Notes: generated by a model from the letters alone, not told the origin. 64,000 bases of DNA from Flavobacterium sp. LHD-85 (GCF_030929595.1 NZ_JAVFVR010000002.1:1-64000), one strand, 5' to 3'. Numbered from the stretch's first letter, positions 1 to 8,202 are shown. Made by a program: numbers and translations.

Positions 1-196
1 AAAGTTCTGATTTGAAAGTTCTGATTTGAAAGTTCTGATTTGAAAGTTCTGATTTGAAAGTTCTAGTTTAAAAGTTCTAGTTTGAAAGTTCTAGTTTGAA
101 AGTTCTAGTTTGAAAGTTCTAGTTTGAAAGTTCTAGTTTGAAAGTTCTAGTTTGAAAGTTCTAGTTTGAAAGTTCTAGTTTGAAAGTTCTAGTTTG
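1..196. repeat. 14-bp minisatellite, 14 tandem units, upstream of mnmG
   Basis: Fourteen head-to-tail copies of a 14-bp unit run from the first base. Units 1-4 read AAAGTTCTGATTTG, unit 5 reads AAAGTTCTAGTTTA, and units 6-14 read AAAGTTCTAGTTTG. The two subtypes are segregated in blocks, as expected from slippage or unequal exchange. The array may continue left of the window. It ends 11 bp before a parS-like site. There are no spacers, so it is not a CRISPR. Confidence 0.95.
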
Positions 197-207
197 AAAA
201 TTTAGAA

Positions 208-223
208 TGTTTCACGTGAAACA
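208..223. promoter_or_regulatory. parS-like ParB-binding site 1
   Basis: The sequence TGTTTCACGTGAAACA is a perfect 16-bp palindrome and matches the widely conserved parS consensus (TGTTNCACGTGAAACA). It is extended by one further pair on each side. It lies between the minisatellite and mnmG. Chromosomal parS sites load ParB for origin segregation; that role is inferred here from sequence. Confidence 0.88.
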
Positions 224-300
224 TTTTGATTTGAGGATTTGATTTAAAGATTCCAGTTTTTGGAATTTGGAATTTTTAAAATTGAAGATTAAAAAAAATG

Positions 301-316
301 CGTTCCACGTGGAACA
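301..316. promoter_or_regulatory. parS-like site 2
   Basis: The sequence CGTTCCACGTGGAACA keeps the CACGTG core and a long palindrome (GTTCCACGTGGAAC) but differs from the consensus at the first base and in the right arm (GGAAC for GAAAC). It is in the mnmG upstream region, 88 bp (core to core 93 bp) from site 1. It is a weaker match, supported by the cluster. Confidence 0.7.
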
Positions 317-340
317 AGAAAAATATAAATGTAATTCTAG

Positions 341-360
341 AAACCGCGTTAGCGGTTTTT
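341..360 (+). terminator. Hairpin plus T-run just upstream of mnmG
   Basis: The arms AAACCGC and GCGGTTT enclose a GTTA loop and run straight into five T residues. This looks like a short intrinsic terminator. It ends only 18 bp before the mnmG ATG, so it either ends an upstream transcript or acts as an attenuator in the mnmG leader. A GGAG at 361-364 could serve as ribosome-binding site. Confidence 0.6.
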
Positions 361-378
361 GGAGAATAATAAAACAAA

Positions 379-2250
379 ATGTTTTTAGAAGAATACGATG
401 TTATTGTGGTTGGTGCAGGCCATGCTGGTTCTGAAGCTGCGGCTGCGGCTGCAAATTTGGGATCGAAAACTTTATTGGTTACAATGAGTTTGCAAAACAT
501 AGCACAGATGTCTTGTAATCCTGCGATGGGTGGAATTGCAAAAGGACAGATCGTTCGTGAAATTGATGCGCTTGGTGGATATTCAGGAATTGTTTCTGAT
601 AAGACTGCGATTCAGTTTAAGATGTTGAATAAATCAAAAGGACCTGCAATGTGGTCACCAAGAGTTCAAAGTGATAGAATGCGTTTTGCAGAAGAATGGA
701 GAATGATGTTGGAGGCAACTCCAAATCTTGATTTTTATCAAGAGATGGTAAAAGGGTTGATAATCGAAGATGGAAAAATAAAAGGAATTAGAACTTCGCT
801 TGGTGTGGAGATTCGTTCCAAATCTGTGGTTTTGACAAACGGTACTTTTTTGAACGGTTTAATTCATATCGGAGAAAAACAATTCGGAGGAGGTAGAGCA
901 GGAGAAAGCGCTGCAACCGGAATTACCGAAGATTTGATCAAAGCAGGTTTTGAAGCTGGAAGAATGAAAACAGGAACGCCACCTCGAGTAGATGGACGTT
1001 CTTTAGATTATTCTAAAATGAATGAAGAAAAAGGAGATGCAAAGCCAGCTAAGTTTTCTTATTCAGATGTGACTTCTCCGTTAACGCATCAGCGTTCTTG
1101 TTACATGACGTATACGTCGTTGAATGTTCATGATATTTTGAGAGAAGGTTTTGATCGTTCTCCAATGTTCAACGGAAGAATCAAAAGTTTAGGACCAAGA
1201 TACTGTCCATCGATTGAAGATAAAATAAATCGTTTTGCCGATAAAGAACGTCACCAATTATTTGTTGAGCCTGAAGGATGGAATACTTGCGAAGTTTACG
1301 TAAACGGATTTTCAACTTCACTTCCAGAAGATATTCAATTCAAAGCGCTTCGTTCAGTAGCAGGTTTTGAGAACGTGAAATTCTTTAGACCAGGTTACGC
1401 AATCGAATATGATTTCTTTCCTCCAACGCAATTGAAACATACTTTGGAAACAAAGTTAGTTGAAGGATTATATTTTGCTGGACAGATTAACGGAACAACC
1501 GGATATGAAGAAGCAGCTTCTCAAGGTTTGATGGCTGGAATAAATGCACACTTGAAAGTACACGAAAAAGATCCATTGATTTTAAAACGTGACGAGGCGT
1601 ACATCGGAGTTCTAATTGATGACTTGATTACGAAAGGAACAGAAGAACCATATCGTATGTTTACATCGAGAGCAGAATATAGAACATTGTTGCGTCAAGA
1701 TAATGCCGATTTCAGATTGACTCCAATGTCATACGAAATTGGTTTAGCTTCTGAAGCACGTTTACGCAGAATGGAAAAGAAATTGAATGAGTCTGAGAAG
1801 ATGGTTCAATTCTTCAAAGAAACAAGTGTTACAATTGCAGAAACAAATCCGATTTTGGAAGCAAAAGAATCTGCGCCAATTTCTCAAGGAGATAAAATGT
1901 TTAAGATTTTCTCTCGTCCGCAGATTGAATTAGAAGATATGTTGAAATTTGAAAAGGTTGATGCATATATCAAAGAAAATGATTTGGATGAAGAAATTGT
2001 TGAGCAAGCGGTGATTCAGGTGAAATATTCTGGATATATTGAAAAGGAAAGAAATAATGCCGATAAACTAAATCGTTTGGAAGAAGTAAAAATTCCAGAC
2101 AATTTCGATTATAATAAAATTAAATCAATGTCGATCGAAGCAAAACAGAAATTAAGCAAGATTCGTCCTGTAACTATTTCTCAAGCTTCAAGAATCAGCG
2201 GAGTATCACCAAGTGATATTTCCGTGCTTTTGATTTATATGGGAAGATAA
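379..2250 (+). CDS. mnmG: tRNA uridine-5-carboxymethylaminomethyl modification enzyme MnmG (GidA)
   Basis: MnmG is the FAD-dependent partner of MnmE. Together they place the (carboxymethyl)aminomethyl group on the wobble uridine at position 34 of tRNAs. The protein is 623 residues, the usual length. A dinucleotide-binding GAGHAG motif is at residues 12-17. The family signatures SCNPAMGG (about residue 45), TNGTFLNG (about 152) and PRYCPSIEDK (about 275) are present, and the C-terminal helical region that binds tRNA and MnmE is intact. The start is the ATG after GGAG. Parallel parS-like sites lie on both sides. In many bacteria mnmG is near the replication origin, which fits but does not prove the same here. 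Confidence 0.97.
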   Translation: MFLEEYDVIVVGAGHAGSEAAAAAANLGSKTLLVTMSLQNIAQMSCNPAMGGIAKGQIVREIDALGGYSGIVSDKTAIQFKMLNKSKGPAMWSPRVQSDRMRFAEEWRMMLEATPNLDFYQEMVKGLIIEDGKIKGIRTSLGVEIRSKSVVLTNGTFLNGLIHIGEKQFGGGRAGESAATGITEDLIKAGFEAGRMKTGTPPRVDGRSLDYSKMNEEKGDAKPAKFSYSDVTSPLTHQRSCYMTYTSLNVHDILREGFDRSPMFNGRIKSLGPRYCPSIEDKINRFADKERHQLFVEPEGWNTCEVYVNGFSTSLPEDIQFKALRSVAGFENVKFFRPGYAIEYDFFPPTQLKHTLETKLVEGLYFAGQINGTTGYEEAASQGLMAGINAHLKVHEKDPLILKRDEAYIGVLIDDLITKGTEEPYRMFTSRAEYRTLLRQDNADFRLTPMSYEIGLASEARLRRMEKKLNESEKMVQFFKETSVTIAETNPILEAKESAPISQGDKMFKIFSRPQIELEDMLKFEKVDAYIKENDLDEEIVEQAVIQVKYSGYIEKERNNADKLNRLEEVKIPDNFDYNKIKSMSIEAKQKLSKIRPVTISQASRISGVSPSDISVLLIYMGR

Positions 2251-2260
2251 AAAAAGTATG

Positions 2261-2311
2261 CAGTCTCAGTTTTCACCTTCCAGTTTTTACTGAGACTGTA
2301 AACTGAGACTG
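2261..2311 (+). terminator. Hairpin downstream of mnmG with two alternative 3' arms
   Basis: CAGTCTCAGTTT at 2261-2272 can pair perfectly with AAACTGAGACTG at 2300-2311. A second copy of the 3' arm (ACTGAGACTG, 2289-2298) could pair instead. The T-run after it is poor (ACTTTTAA). It is the probable transcript end of mnmG, 10 bp past the stop codon. Confidence 0.5.
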
Positions 2312-2323
2312 AAAACTTTTAAA

Positions 2324-2339
2324 TGTTCCACGTGAAACT
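2324..2339. promoter_or_regulatory. parS-like site 3
   Basis: The sequence TGTTCCACGTGAAACT matches the parS consensus except for the last base. It is intergenic, after mnmG. Confidence 0.85.
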
Positions 2340-2414
2340 ATAATTTTTTTTAGTTTCTATTTTTGGAATCCAATATAAATCTAAAATATAAAGTCAGAAA
2401 TCTAAAATTGTTGC

Positions 2415-2430
2415 TGTTCCACGTGAAACC
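2415..2430. promoter_or_regulatory. parS-like site 4
   Basis: The sequence TGTTCCACGTGAAACC matches the parS consensus except for the last base. It lies 91 bp from site 3 in the same intergenic region. The spacing is almost the same as that between sites 1 and 2 (93 bp). Confidence 0.85.
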
Positions 2431-2523
2431 TTTTCAAGAAAAAAGAAATGATATTTAGAAAATAAGTATCATTTTTAATCGTTTCAAATATGGAATTGAT
2501 TTCTCAGAAGCTTAAAAAATAGA

Positions 2524-2552
2524 TTTGCAATTATGTTGAATTATTAAATTTG
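2524..2552 (+). promoter_or_regulatory. Bacteroidota-type promoter for the methyltransferase gene
   Basis: TTTG at 2524-2527 and TAAATTTG at 2545-2552 are separated by 17 bp, matching the Bacteroidota -33/-7 pattern. It would give a leader of roughly 100 nt that contains the hairpin at 2593-2627. Confidence 0.5.
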
Positions 2553-2592
2553 CGAAGTCAAAAAAGAATTTAAAAGAATAAAGAAAAACAAG

Positions 2593-2627
2593 AATCCTAA
2601 AAGCGATAAATTTTCGTTTTTAGGATT
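2593..2627 (+). other. Leader or terminator-like hairpin
   Basis: AATCCTAAAA and TTTTAGGATT form a perfect 10-bp stem around a 15-nt loop. It sits between the predicted promoter and the start at 2666. There is no clear T-run after the stem, so it could be a transcript end from upstream or a structured leader. Confidence 0.45.
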
Positions 2628-2665
2628 TGCTATAAATTAAACCCAAATATCTATAAAATTTAAAA

Positions 2666-3514
2666 ATGAACGTTTTAAACAAAAAACACTTTCTTACGGT
2701 AAAAGACCATTCTGTTTCAAAAGAAATTTTTGATTTGTATTATGATGAAGAATTAGATATGCTAATTACTTCTCCACAACCTGAACTTCAAAATTTGGGT
2801 AAATATTACGAAAGCGAAGATTACATTTCACATACAGACAACAAACGTTCGTTATTTGAAAAAGCCTATCATTTCGTAAAAAATATTGCGCTTAAGAATA
2901 AATTAAATCTAATCAATAGCCAGCAATCGAGAAAAGGAAAAATTTTGGATATTGGAGCTGGAACTGGAGATTTTCTCTTGACGGCAAAAAATGATGGTTG
3001 GGAAACCATTGGAGTAGAACCTAGCGATCGGGCTAAAAATATTGCTAAAGAAAAAGGAATTTCATTTGTAGAAGAAACTAGCACTTTAGAAAGTAATTCT
3101 TTGGATGTAATTACCATGTGGCACGTTTTAGAACACGTTCCTAATTTAGAGATTCAGATCCAAGAATTGAAGCGTTTATTAAAACCAACTGGAACATTAA
3201 TTGTTGCGGTTCCAAACTACAAATCATTTGATGCGGGTCATTATGAAACTTTTTGGGCCGCTTATGATGTGCCAATTCATTTTTGGCATTTTTCTAAAAA
3301 ATCTATTCAATTGCTTTTTGAAAGAGTAGATATGAAATTAGAAAAGATACTTCCAATGAAGTTCGATTCGTTTTATGTGAGTCTTTTATCGGAAAAATAT
3401 AAAACAGGAAAAATGAATTATATCAAAGCTTTTTTCGTTGGGTTAAAATCAAATTTAAAAGCTAAAAATACAAAAGAGTATTCATCGCATATTTATGTTT
3501 TGAAAAACAAATAA
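2666..3514 (+). CDS. Class I SAM-dependent methyltransferase
   Basis: The protein is 282 residues with a Rossmann-type methyltransferase core. Motif I, DIGAGTGDF, is near residues 94-102, the acidic end of strand 2 is in GVEPS, and DVITMWHVLEHV near residue 150 is the motif typical of the Methyltransf_23/11 group. An N-terminal stretch of about 70 residues with YYDEELDMLIT and YYESEDYISH is characteristic of a Bacteroidota subgroup. The substrate is unknown. The gene stands alone between its own promoter and terminator. Position beside mnmG may hint at RNA modification, but nothing in the sequence shows this. Confidence 0.85.
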   Translation: MNVLNKKHFLTVKDHSVSKEIFDLYYDEELDMLITSPQPELQNLGKYYESEDYISHTDNKRSLFEKAYHFVKNIALKNKLNLINSQQSRKGKILDIGAGTGDFLLTAKNDGWETIGVEPSDRAKNIAKEKGISFVEETSTLESNSLDVITMWHVLEHVPNLEIQIQELKRLLKPTGTLIVAVPNYKSFDAGHYETFWAAYDVPIHFWHFSKKSIQLLFERVDMKLEKILPMKFDSFYVSLLSEKYKTGKMNYIKAFFVGLKSNLKAKNTKEYSSHIYVLKNK

Positions 3515-3530
3515 ATCAAAAAAACTATCT

Positions 3531-3568
3531 AAAGCCATTTTGCCTCTAAAAGACAAGATGGCTTTTTC
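3531..3568 (+). terminator. Intrinsic terminator after the methyltransferase gene
   Basis: AAAGCCATTTTG pairs with CAAGATGGCTTT through 12 positions including one G-T pair, and is followed by further T residues. Confidence 0.75.
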
Positions 3569-3687
3569 AGTCGGAATAAAACAAGACAAAAAACACCTAA
3601 AATATTGCGATAACATTGTTTTATGGCTATATTTTTTTCTATAAATAAAAACAATATCATAAAATTTGCGCATTTTTTAAACTTTAT

Positions 3688-3717
3688 GTTGATGCTATTG
3701 ATTTTTTTATATTTTTG
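3688..3717 (+). promoter_or_regulatory. Promoter of the Skp/OmpH-like gene
   Basis: GTTG at 3688-3691 and TATTTTTG at 3710-3717 are 18 bp apart, a strong match to the -33/-7 pattern. Its position rules out the longer reading frame starting at 3715 and supports the start at 3751. Confidence 0.7.
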
Positions 3718-3750
3718 TCTTCAATACTTAAAAAAATAGAATTAAAAAAA

Positions 3751-4335
3751 ATGAAAAAAGCATTAGTTATTATCGCACTTTCAGTTTTCGCAGTTTCTTG
3801 TAACAAAACAGCAGAGGTAAAGGAAGTAAAAACAGCTTACGTGGATACTTCGGTTTTGATGAAAGAATACACTGAGGCAAAAGATTTAGAGGCAAAGTAC
3901 AAAGCTCAAGCGGAAGAAAAAGGTAGACAATTACAAGCTGAGATTTCACGTTTTAAACAAGACGCTGCTAATTTTCAAAGTCAAGCGCAAGCAAATGGTC
4001 AGGCTTGGGCACAGCAAAGAGGTGCTGAATTGCAAAAAAGAGAGCAGCAATTAGGTTATGCACAACAAGCATTAGCTCAACAATTACAGCAAGAAAGTGG
4101 TGTTGAGATGGATTCTCTTGTTAGTGGAGTTAAAAAATTCATTAAAGATTACGGAAAGAAAAACGGTTACTCTTACATCTATGGAACAGGAGATGCAGCA
4201 ACAATTTTGTATGCTGAAGAGAAATACGATATCACAAAAGAAATTATCAAAGCTTTAAATGATAAATACAAAGCAGAGCCAAAAGCAGATGCAAAACCAG
4301 CAGCTGAAGCAAAAGAAGGCGAAGCTAAAAAATAA
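3751..4335 (+). CDS. OmpH/Skp-family periplasmic chaperone-like lipoprotein
   Basis: The protein is 194 residues from the ATG at 3751. A signal peptide ends in AVSC, a lipobox that would lipidate the Cys. The middle is a long Gln/Ala/Lys-rich coiled coil with the AYVDTSVLMKEY start typical of the OmpH/Skp family, in which two helices form tentacles that hold unfolded outer-membrane proteins. The C-terminal tail is Ala/Lys/Glu-rich. An upstream extension to 3715 overlaps the promoter and has no signal-peptide logic. E. coli Skp is soluble, so a lipidated form would be anchored to a membrane. The client proteins are unknown. Confidence 0.8.
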   Translation: MKKALVIIALSVFAVSCNKTAEVKEVKTAYVDTSVLMKEYTEAKDLEAKYKAQAEEKGRQLQAEISRFKQDAANFQSQAQANGQAWAQQRGAELQKREQQLGYAQQALAQQLQQESGVEMDSLVSGVKKFIKDYGKKNGYSYIYGTGDAATILYAEEKYDITKEIIKALNDKYKAEPKADAKPAAEAKEGEAKK

Positions 4336-4361
4336 AACTACCAAACTAACTAAATTACTGA

Positions 4362-4392
4362 AAACCTAAATCCACTAAGATTTAGGTTTTTT
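4362..4392 (+). terminator. Intrinsic terminator
   Basis: AAACCTAAATC and GATTTAGGTTT form an 11-bp stem, followed directly by a T-run. Confidence 0.85.
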
Positions 4393-4436
4393 CTTTTTAT
4401 AAAAATGCGGTAATTTTATTATTTAATACAAGCCCA

Positions 4437-6716
4437 ATGCAGAACGTTTCAGAAGCGGCAGCTTACACTTTACAATTCATCAATCAGACTCAGAAATCTA
4501 TTTTCCTTACTGGAAAAGCAGGTACTGGAAAAACTACGCTTTTGCGAGAAATCATCGCGACAACGCATAAAAATACTGTGGTCGTTGCACCAACGGGAAT
4601 CGCAGCTTTGAATGCTGGAGGTGTAACTATTCATTCTATGTTTCAACTTCCGTTTGCTGCGTTTATTCCATCGTATGATGTGAGTGCACAATTTACAGAA
4701 ACAGTAAAATTTGAAAACAGAGAATCACTTCGCCGCCATTTCAAAATGAATAACGTCAAGCGAAATGTAATCAAAAACATGGAGCTTCTTGTGATTGATG
4801 AAGTCAGTATGATGCGTGCCGATTTGTTGGACGCGGTTGATTTTATGATGCAGACCGTTCGAAGAAATACACAGCCTTTTGGTGGAGTCCAGGTTTTGTT
4901 TATTGGCGACTTGCTGCAATTGCCGCCTGTGATTCGTGATGAAGAATGGCGAACGCTGAAAAACTATTACCGCGGGAAATTCTTTTTCCATTCTCATGTT
5001 CTCCAAACGTATCCGCCGATTTATATCGAATTGTCGAAAATTTACCGCCAGACCGATGATGCTTTTATCTCTGTTTTGAATAATTTGCGAAACAATCAAA
5101 TCACTCCAGAAGACATAGCTATTCTAAATCAATATGTTAAGCCTGATTTCGATTTCAAAGAGAACAAAGGTTATATCACCTTGACGACTCATAATGCCAA
5201 AGCAGATTCTATCAACTCTCAGTCAATCAATGATTTAGATGGAAAAGAATATGTTTATACGCCATTTGTGGTCGGAGATTTTCCAGAAAAGATTTTTCCT
5301 GTCGAAGAAGAGTTGAAATTGAAAGTCGGCGCACAGATCATGTTCGTCAAAAACGATTTGTCTTTTGAGAAAAGATATTTCAACGGAAAGATGGGCGTAA
5401 TCAAATCGCTTTCAGATGAAGAAATCTTTGTTCACTTTCCAGAGGAAAACATGACGTTGGAAGTTGAAAAGTACGAATGGAAAAATATCCGATACAAAGT
5501 CAATGAACAGACGAAAGAAATAGAAGAAGAGGTTTTGGGAACTTTTGCACATTATCCGATCAAGTTGGCGTGGGCCATTACGGTGCACAAAAGCCAAGGT
5601 TTAACTTTTGACAAAGCAGCGCTCGATGTATCGCAAGTTTTTCTACCTGGGCAGGCCTATGTAGCGCTTTCGCGTTTGCGTTCCTTAAACGGGCTTATTT
5701 TGCTTTCTCCGATACAGATGAATGGTATTTCGAACGACCAAGATGTGATGGATTATGCTTTGAATAGAGCAACAGAAGAAGATCTGAAGAATTCACTGCA
5801 TTTTGAAACCAAAAATTTTATTCAGAACTATTTGATAAACAGTTTTAATTGGGGCGAATTGGCGCAAGAATGGCGAAATCATCGTTTCAGCTATAACGAA
5901 AATGCGGCAGGTTCCGAAAAAACGAAACATGCGGTTTGGGCACATAAACGCATGGAAATTATAGAGCAACTTTTAGATCCTTCGCAGAAATTCATTTCGC
6001 AACTCAATAAAATTTTCATCAAAGAAACGGTCGATTTGTTTTTTGTGAAAGAAAGGGTAGATGCGGCGTATGATTATTTCTTCAAGCCAATGGACAAATT
6101 GGTGGATGATCTGATTTACAAAATGGCCGAAATCCAAAAATTTAAAAAAGTAAAAGAGTTCTACGAAGAGCTTAACTTTTTGGAAGATCTTCAGACCAAA
6201 GCGGTTTTGCGATTGATGAAAGCCAAGTTATTGATTGAAGTTGTTGTTGCAGGAGAGGAAATCAGTAAAGAAAAGCTTTCGTCGCCAAATATTAAAAATT
6301 ACAAAACGAACAAAGCGGAAAGGATAAGAGAAGAGCTGAAAACGACAAATACAGACATTTTTAGAACAGAAGAACCCGTTGTTCGATACAAATCAGCTAA
6401 GGCAGAGAAAAACGAGCTTAAAACGGCTAAAAAAACGACAGTCGAAGAAACATACGATTTGTGGATGGATAAAAATTCTATTGAAGATATTGCAAGAATA
6501 CGTAAATTGAATGTCCAGACTATAGAAGGGCATTTGGTAAGACTTATTCAAGCGAAAAAAATCGAAATTACCGATGTTCTTCCGTACGATAAAATTTTGG
6601 CTTTGCGAGAAGCATTTCAATTTTATCAAGAAGAATCTTTGAGTCCTTTGAAAGAAAAATATGGAGATGAATTTACTTGGGACGAGCTAAAAATGTTCAA
6701 AGCGAGCATCAATTGA
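4437..6716 (+). CDS. Pif1/RecD-like DNA helicase with C-terminal helix-turn-helix domain
   Basis: The protein is 759 residues and belongs to helicase superfamily 1. Walker A GKAGTGKT is at residues 26-33, Walker B VIDE at about 119-122, and a UvrD_C2-like motif (VHKSQGLTFD) at about 381. This order is that of Pif1/RRM3-type 5'-3' helicases. After a charged linker, residues about 667-728 (the stretch with YDLWMDKNSIEDIARIRKLN) form a helicase-associated HTH_40-type domain. It probably resolves DNA structures during replication or repair. It begins 45 bp after a terminator and is followed by a parS-like site. Confidence 0.88.
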   Translation: MQNVSEAAAYTLQFINQTQKSIFLTGKAGTGKTTLLREIIATTHKNTVVVAPTGIAALNAGGVTIHSMFQLPFAAFIPSYDVSAQFTETVKFENRESLRRHFKMNNVKRNVIKNMELLVIDEVSMMRADLLDAVDFMMQTVRRNTQPFGGVQVLFIGDLLQLPPVIRDEEWRTLKNYYRGKFFFHSHVLQTYPPIYIELSKIYRQTDDAFISVLNNLRNNQITPEDIAILNQYVKPDFDFKENKGYITLTTHNAKADSINSQSINDLDGKEYVYTPFVVGDFPEKIFPVEEELKLKVGAQIMFVKNDLSFEKRYFNGKMGVIKSLSDEEIFVHFPEENMTLEVEKYEWKNIRYKVNEQTKEIEEEVLGTFAHYPIKLAWAITVHKSQGLTFDKAALDVSQVFLPGQAYVALSRLRSLNGLILLSPIQMNGISNDQDVMDYALNRATEEDLKNSLHFETKNFIQNYLINSFNWGELAQEWRNHRFSYNENAAGSEKTKHAVWAHKRMEIIEQLLDPSQKFISQLNKIFIKETVDLFFVKERVDAAYDYFFKPMDKLVDDLIYKMAEIQKFKKVKEFYEELNFLEDLQTKAVLRLMKAKLLIEVVVAGEEISKEKLSSPNIKNYKTNKAERIREELKTTNTDIFRTEEPVVRYKSAKAEKNELKTAKKTTVEETYDLWMDKNSIEDIARIRKLNVQTIEGHLVRLIQAKKIEITDVLPYDKILALREAFQFYQEESLSPLKEKYGDEFTWDELKMFKASIN

Positions 6717-6725
6717 TTTTTTGAA

Positions 6726-6741
6726 CGTCCCACGTGAAACA
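6726..6741. promoter_or_regulatory. parS-like site 5
   Basis: The sequence CGTCCCACGTGAAACA keeps the CACGTGAAACA half perfectly and is degenerate in the left half. It is 10 bp after the helicase stop codon, in an intergenic gap. Confidence 0.65.
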
Positions 6742-6794
6742 CGGTTTTCTATTTTTCAAAAATCTAATTTCTAACGCATTAAATTATTTTTGAG

Positions 6795-7556
6795 ATGAAA
6801 ATATTTAAAATATTGCTAACAATTCTGGTGTTTAATTCTTCGTTTTTGATTGCTCAGGATTTGAAGCCAGAATATCAAAAGTTCATTTCGAAATTTATTC
6901 TCGAAGTGAAAAACGGCGATAAAGAAGCAATTGCAAAGCGAATAAAATTTCCGTTTAAGAGAGAATATCCAATTCCATCAGTGAAAGATAAAGCAGATTT
7001 TGTAAAAAGATATAATCAAATTTTTGATAAAGTTTTGATTGAAAAAATAACAAAATCAGATCCTGAAAAAGATTGGTCTGAAGTGGGCTGGCGTGGGATT
7101 ATGCTAAACCGTGGAGACATGTGGATTGATATTGATGGAAGAATTATCAGCATCAATCATCAATCTGACGAAGAATTGAAAATGAAAAATTCGTTGATAG
7201 CAGTACAGAAGAAAAATGTAAATGTTTCAATTTCAAATTTTAAAGAACCTGTTGCTATTCTAGAAACTTCAAAATTCAGAATAAGAATTGATGATTTAGG
7301 AAATGATAATTATCGCTATGCTTCTTGGTCCATTAAAAAGGAAATGACTGAAACTCCAGATCTTGTAATTGAAAATGGTGTTTTCTTTGCAGATGGAACA
7401 GGAGGGAATCATCATTACGAATTCAAAAAAGGTAATTTTAAGTATGAATGCCATTTTACTGTTTTGGGCGAAAAAAATTCGGCGCCTGCGGCGTTATTAG
7501 TATATCAGTCTGGAAAAGAAATTTTATCTCAGGATGCAAAAATTGTTTCACGATAA
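6795..7556 (+). CDS. Secreted protein of unknown function
   Basis: The protein is 253 residues with a signal peptide ending near FLIAQ (residue 20), so the mature protein is periplasmic or exported. No lipobox is seen. The N-terminal half holds a YQKFISKF and FPFKREYP region and the motif GWRGIMLNRGDMWID, which resembles the small NTF2-like or cone domains in other Bacteroidota secreted proteins, but I cannot assign a family. The C-terminal half is beta-rich with GNHHYEFKKGN. It stands alone between a parS-like site and a palindromic repeat. Confidence 0.7.
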   Translation: MKIFKILLTILVFNSSFLIAQDLKPEYQKFISKFILEVKNGDKEAIAKRIKFPFKREYPIPSVKDKADFVKRYNQIFDKVLIEKITKSDPEKDWSEVGWRGIMLNRGDMWIDIDGRIISINHQSDEELKMKNSLIAVQKKNVNVSISNFKEPVAILETSKFRIRIDDLGNDNYRYASWSIKKEMTETPDLVIENGVFFADGTGGNHHYEFKKGNFKYECHFTVLGEKNSAPAALLVYQSGKEILSQDAKIVSR

Positions 7557-7632
7557 ACATTGGAAAGAAGCTGTTTTAAAAAGATCTTTTTTTACAAGAT
7601 ATGGCGTAGATATATAAATATCGGTTAAAACC

Positions 7633-7677
7633 CCAGCGGAGCGACATATTTATTATAAAATTATGTCGCTCCGCTGG
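7633..7677. repeat. REP-like palindrome
   Basis: CCAGCGGAGCGACATA and its exact reverse complement form a 16-bp stem around a 13-nt loop (7633-7648 with 7662-7677). It is much more GC-rich than its surroundings. It is intergenic, downstream of the 253-residue secreted protein, and could also end transcription. Confidence 0.75.
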
Positions 7678-7765
7678 AGCTTTATATTGTAAATATTTAT
7701 TCTTTGCTATAAATATTTCGCTTCTCCGTAGCTTAAAAAGAATCTGTTCTTTTGAAACAGTTTTT

Positions 7766-8202
7766 TTATATGGCTGACATTGCTCTTTCTAGCTCCCTTT
7801 CTTGTGTAATCTGAGTTAATTTCAATTTCTGAATATTTAGCTCATTTTCTCTGGTCTTAATTTTCTGTTTTTGAATTTCTTCTTCAGAAATTGAAGATGT
7901 TGTTATTTTGTTTTCAATTTTCTGATTGACAAGTTCCAGTTTGCTGATTTTTTCTTTTGTCGATTTCAAATCGCTTTCAGATTATGAGAGGTTCTTCTTT
8001 TTTGTTTCGAGATCTTTTGCTCTTTTTTTAGCTGATAGATCTTGTCATCCAACATTTTATAATTGTCATTCAATTTTTTTTGCATTTGAATTTCAGCTTG
8101 TTGGTGCTCCAATTCTTGTATAGTGTTTGTTGTTTGCTGAGCAAAAAAAGATTGTGAACTCAGCAATAATAAAAGAACTAATGTTTTTAAAATTTTGTCC
8201 AT
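7766..8202 (-). pseudogene. Decayed secreted coiled-coil protein gene
   Basis: An ATG at 8202 opens a signal peptide (LLLLLSSQSFFAQ) and a coiled coil rich in Gln, Lys and Glu. The frame ends early at 7966. Adding one base in the seven-A run of the coding strand at about 8023-8029 restores a heptad-like reading (AKDLETKKKNLS), then one TAA, then SESDLKSTKEKISKLEL, which joins the second open frame down to 7766. The most economical reading is one gene of about 145 codons with a homopolymer frameshift and one nonsense codon. A sequencing error could explain the frameshift but not the in-frame stop. The function of the parent family is unknown. Confidence 0.6.

Noticed and set aside
1-196. CRISPR array
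   Set aside because: Units are contiguous 14-mers without spacers and no cas gene is present.
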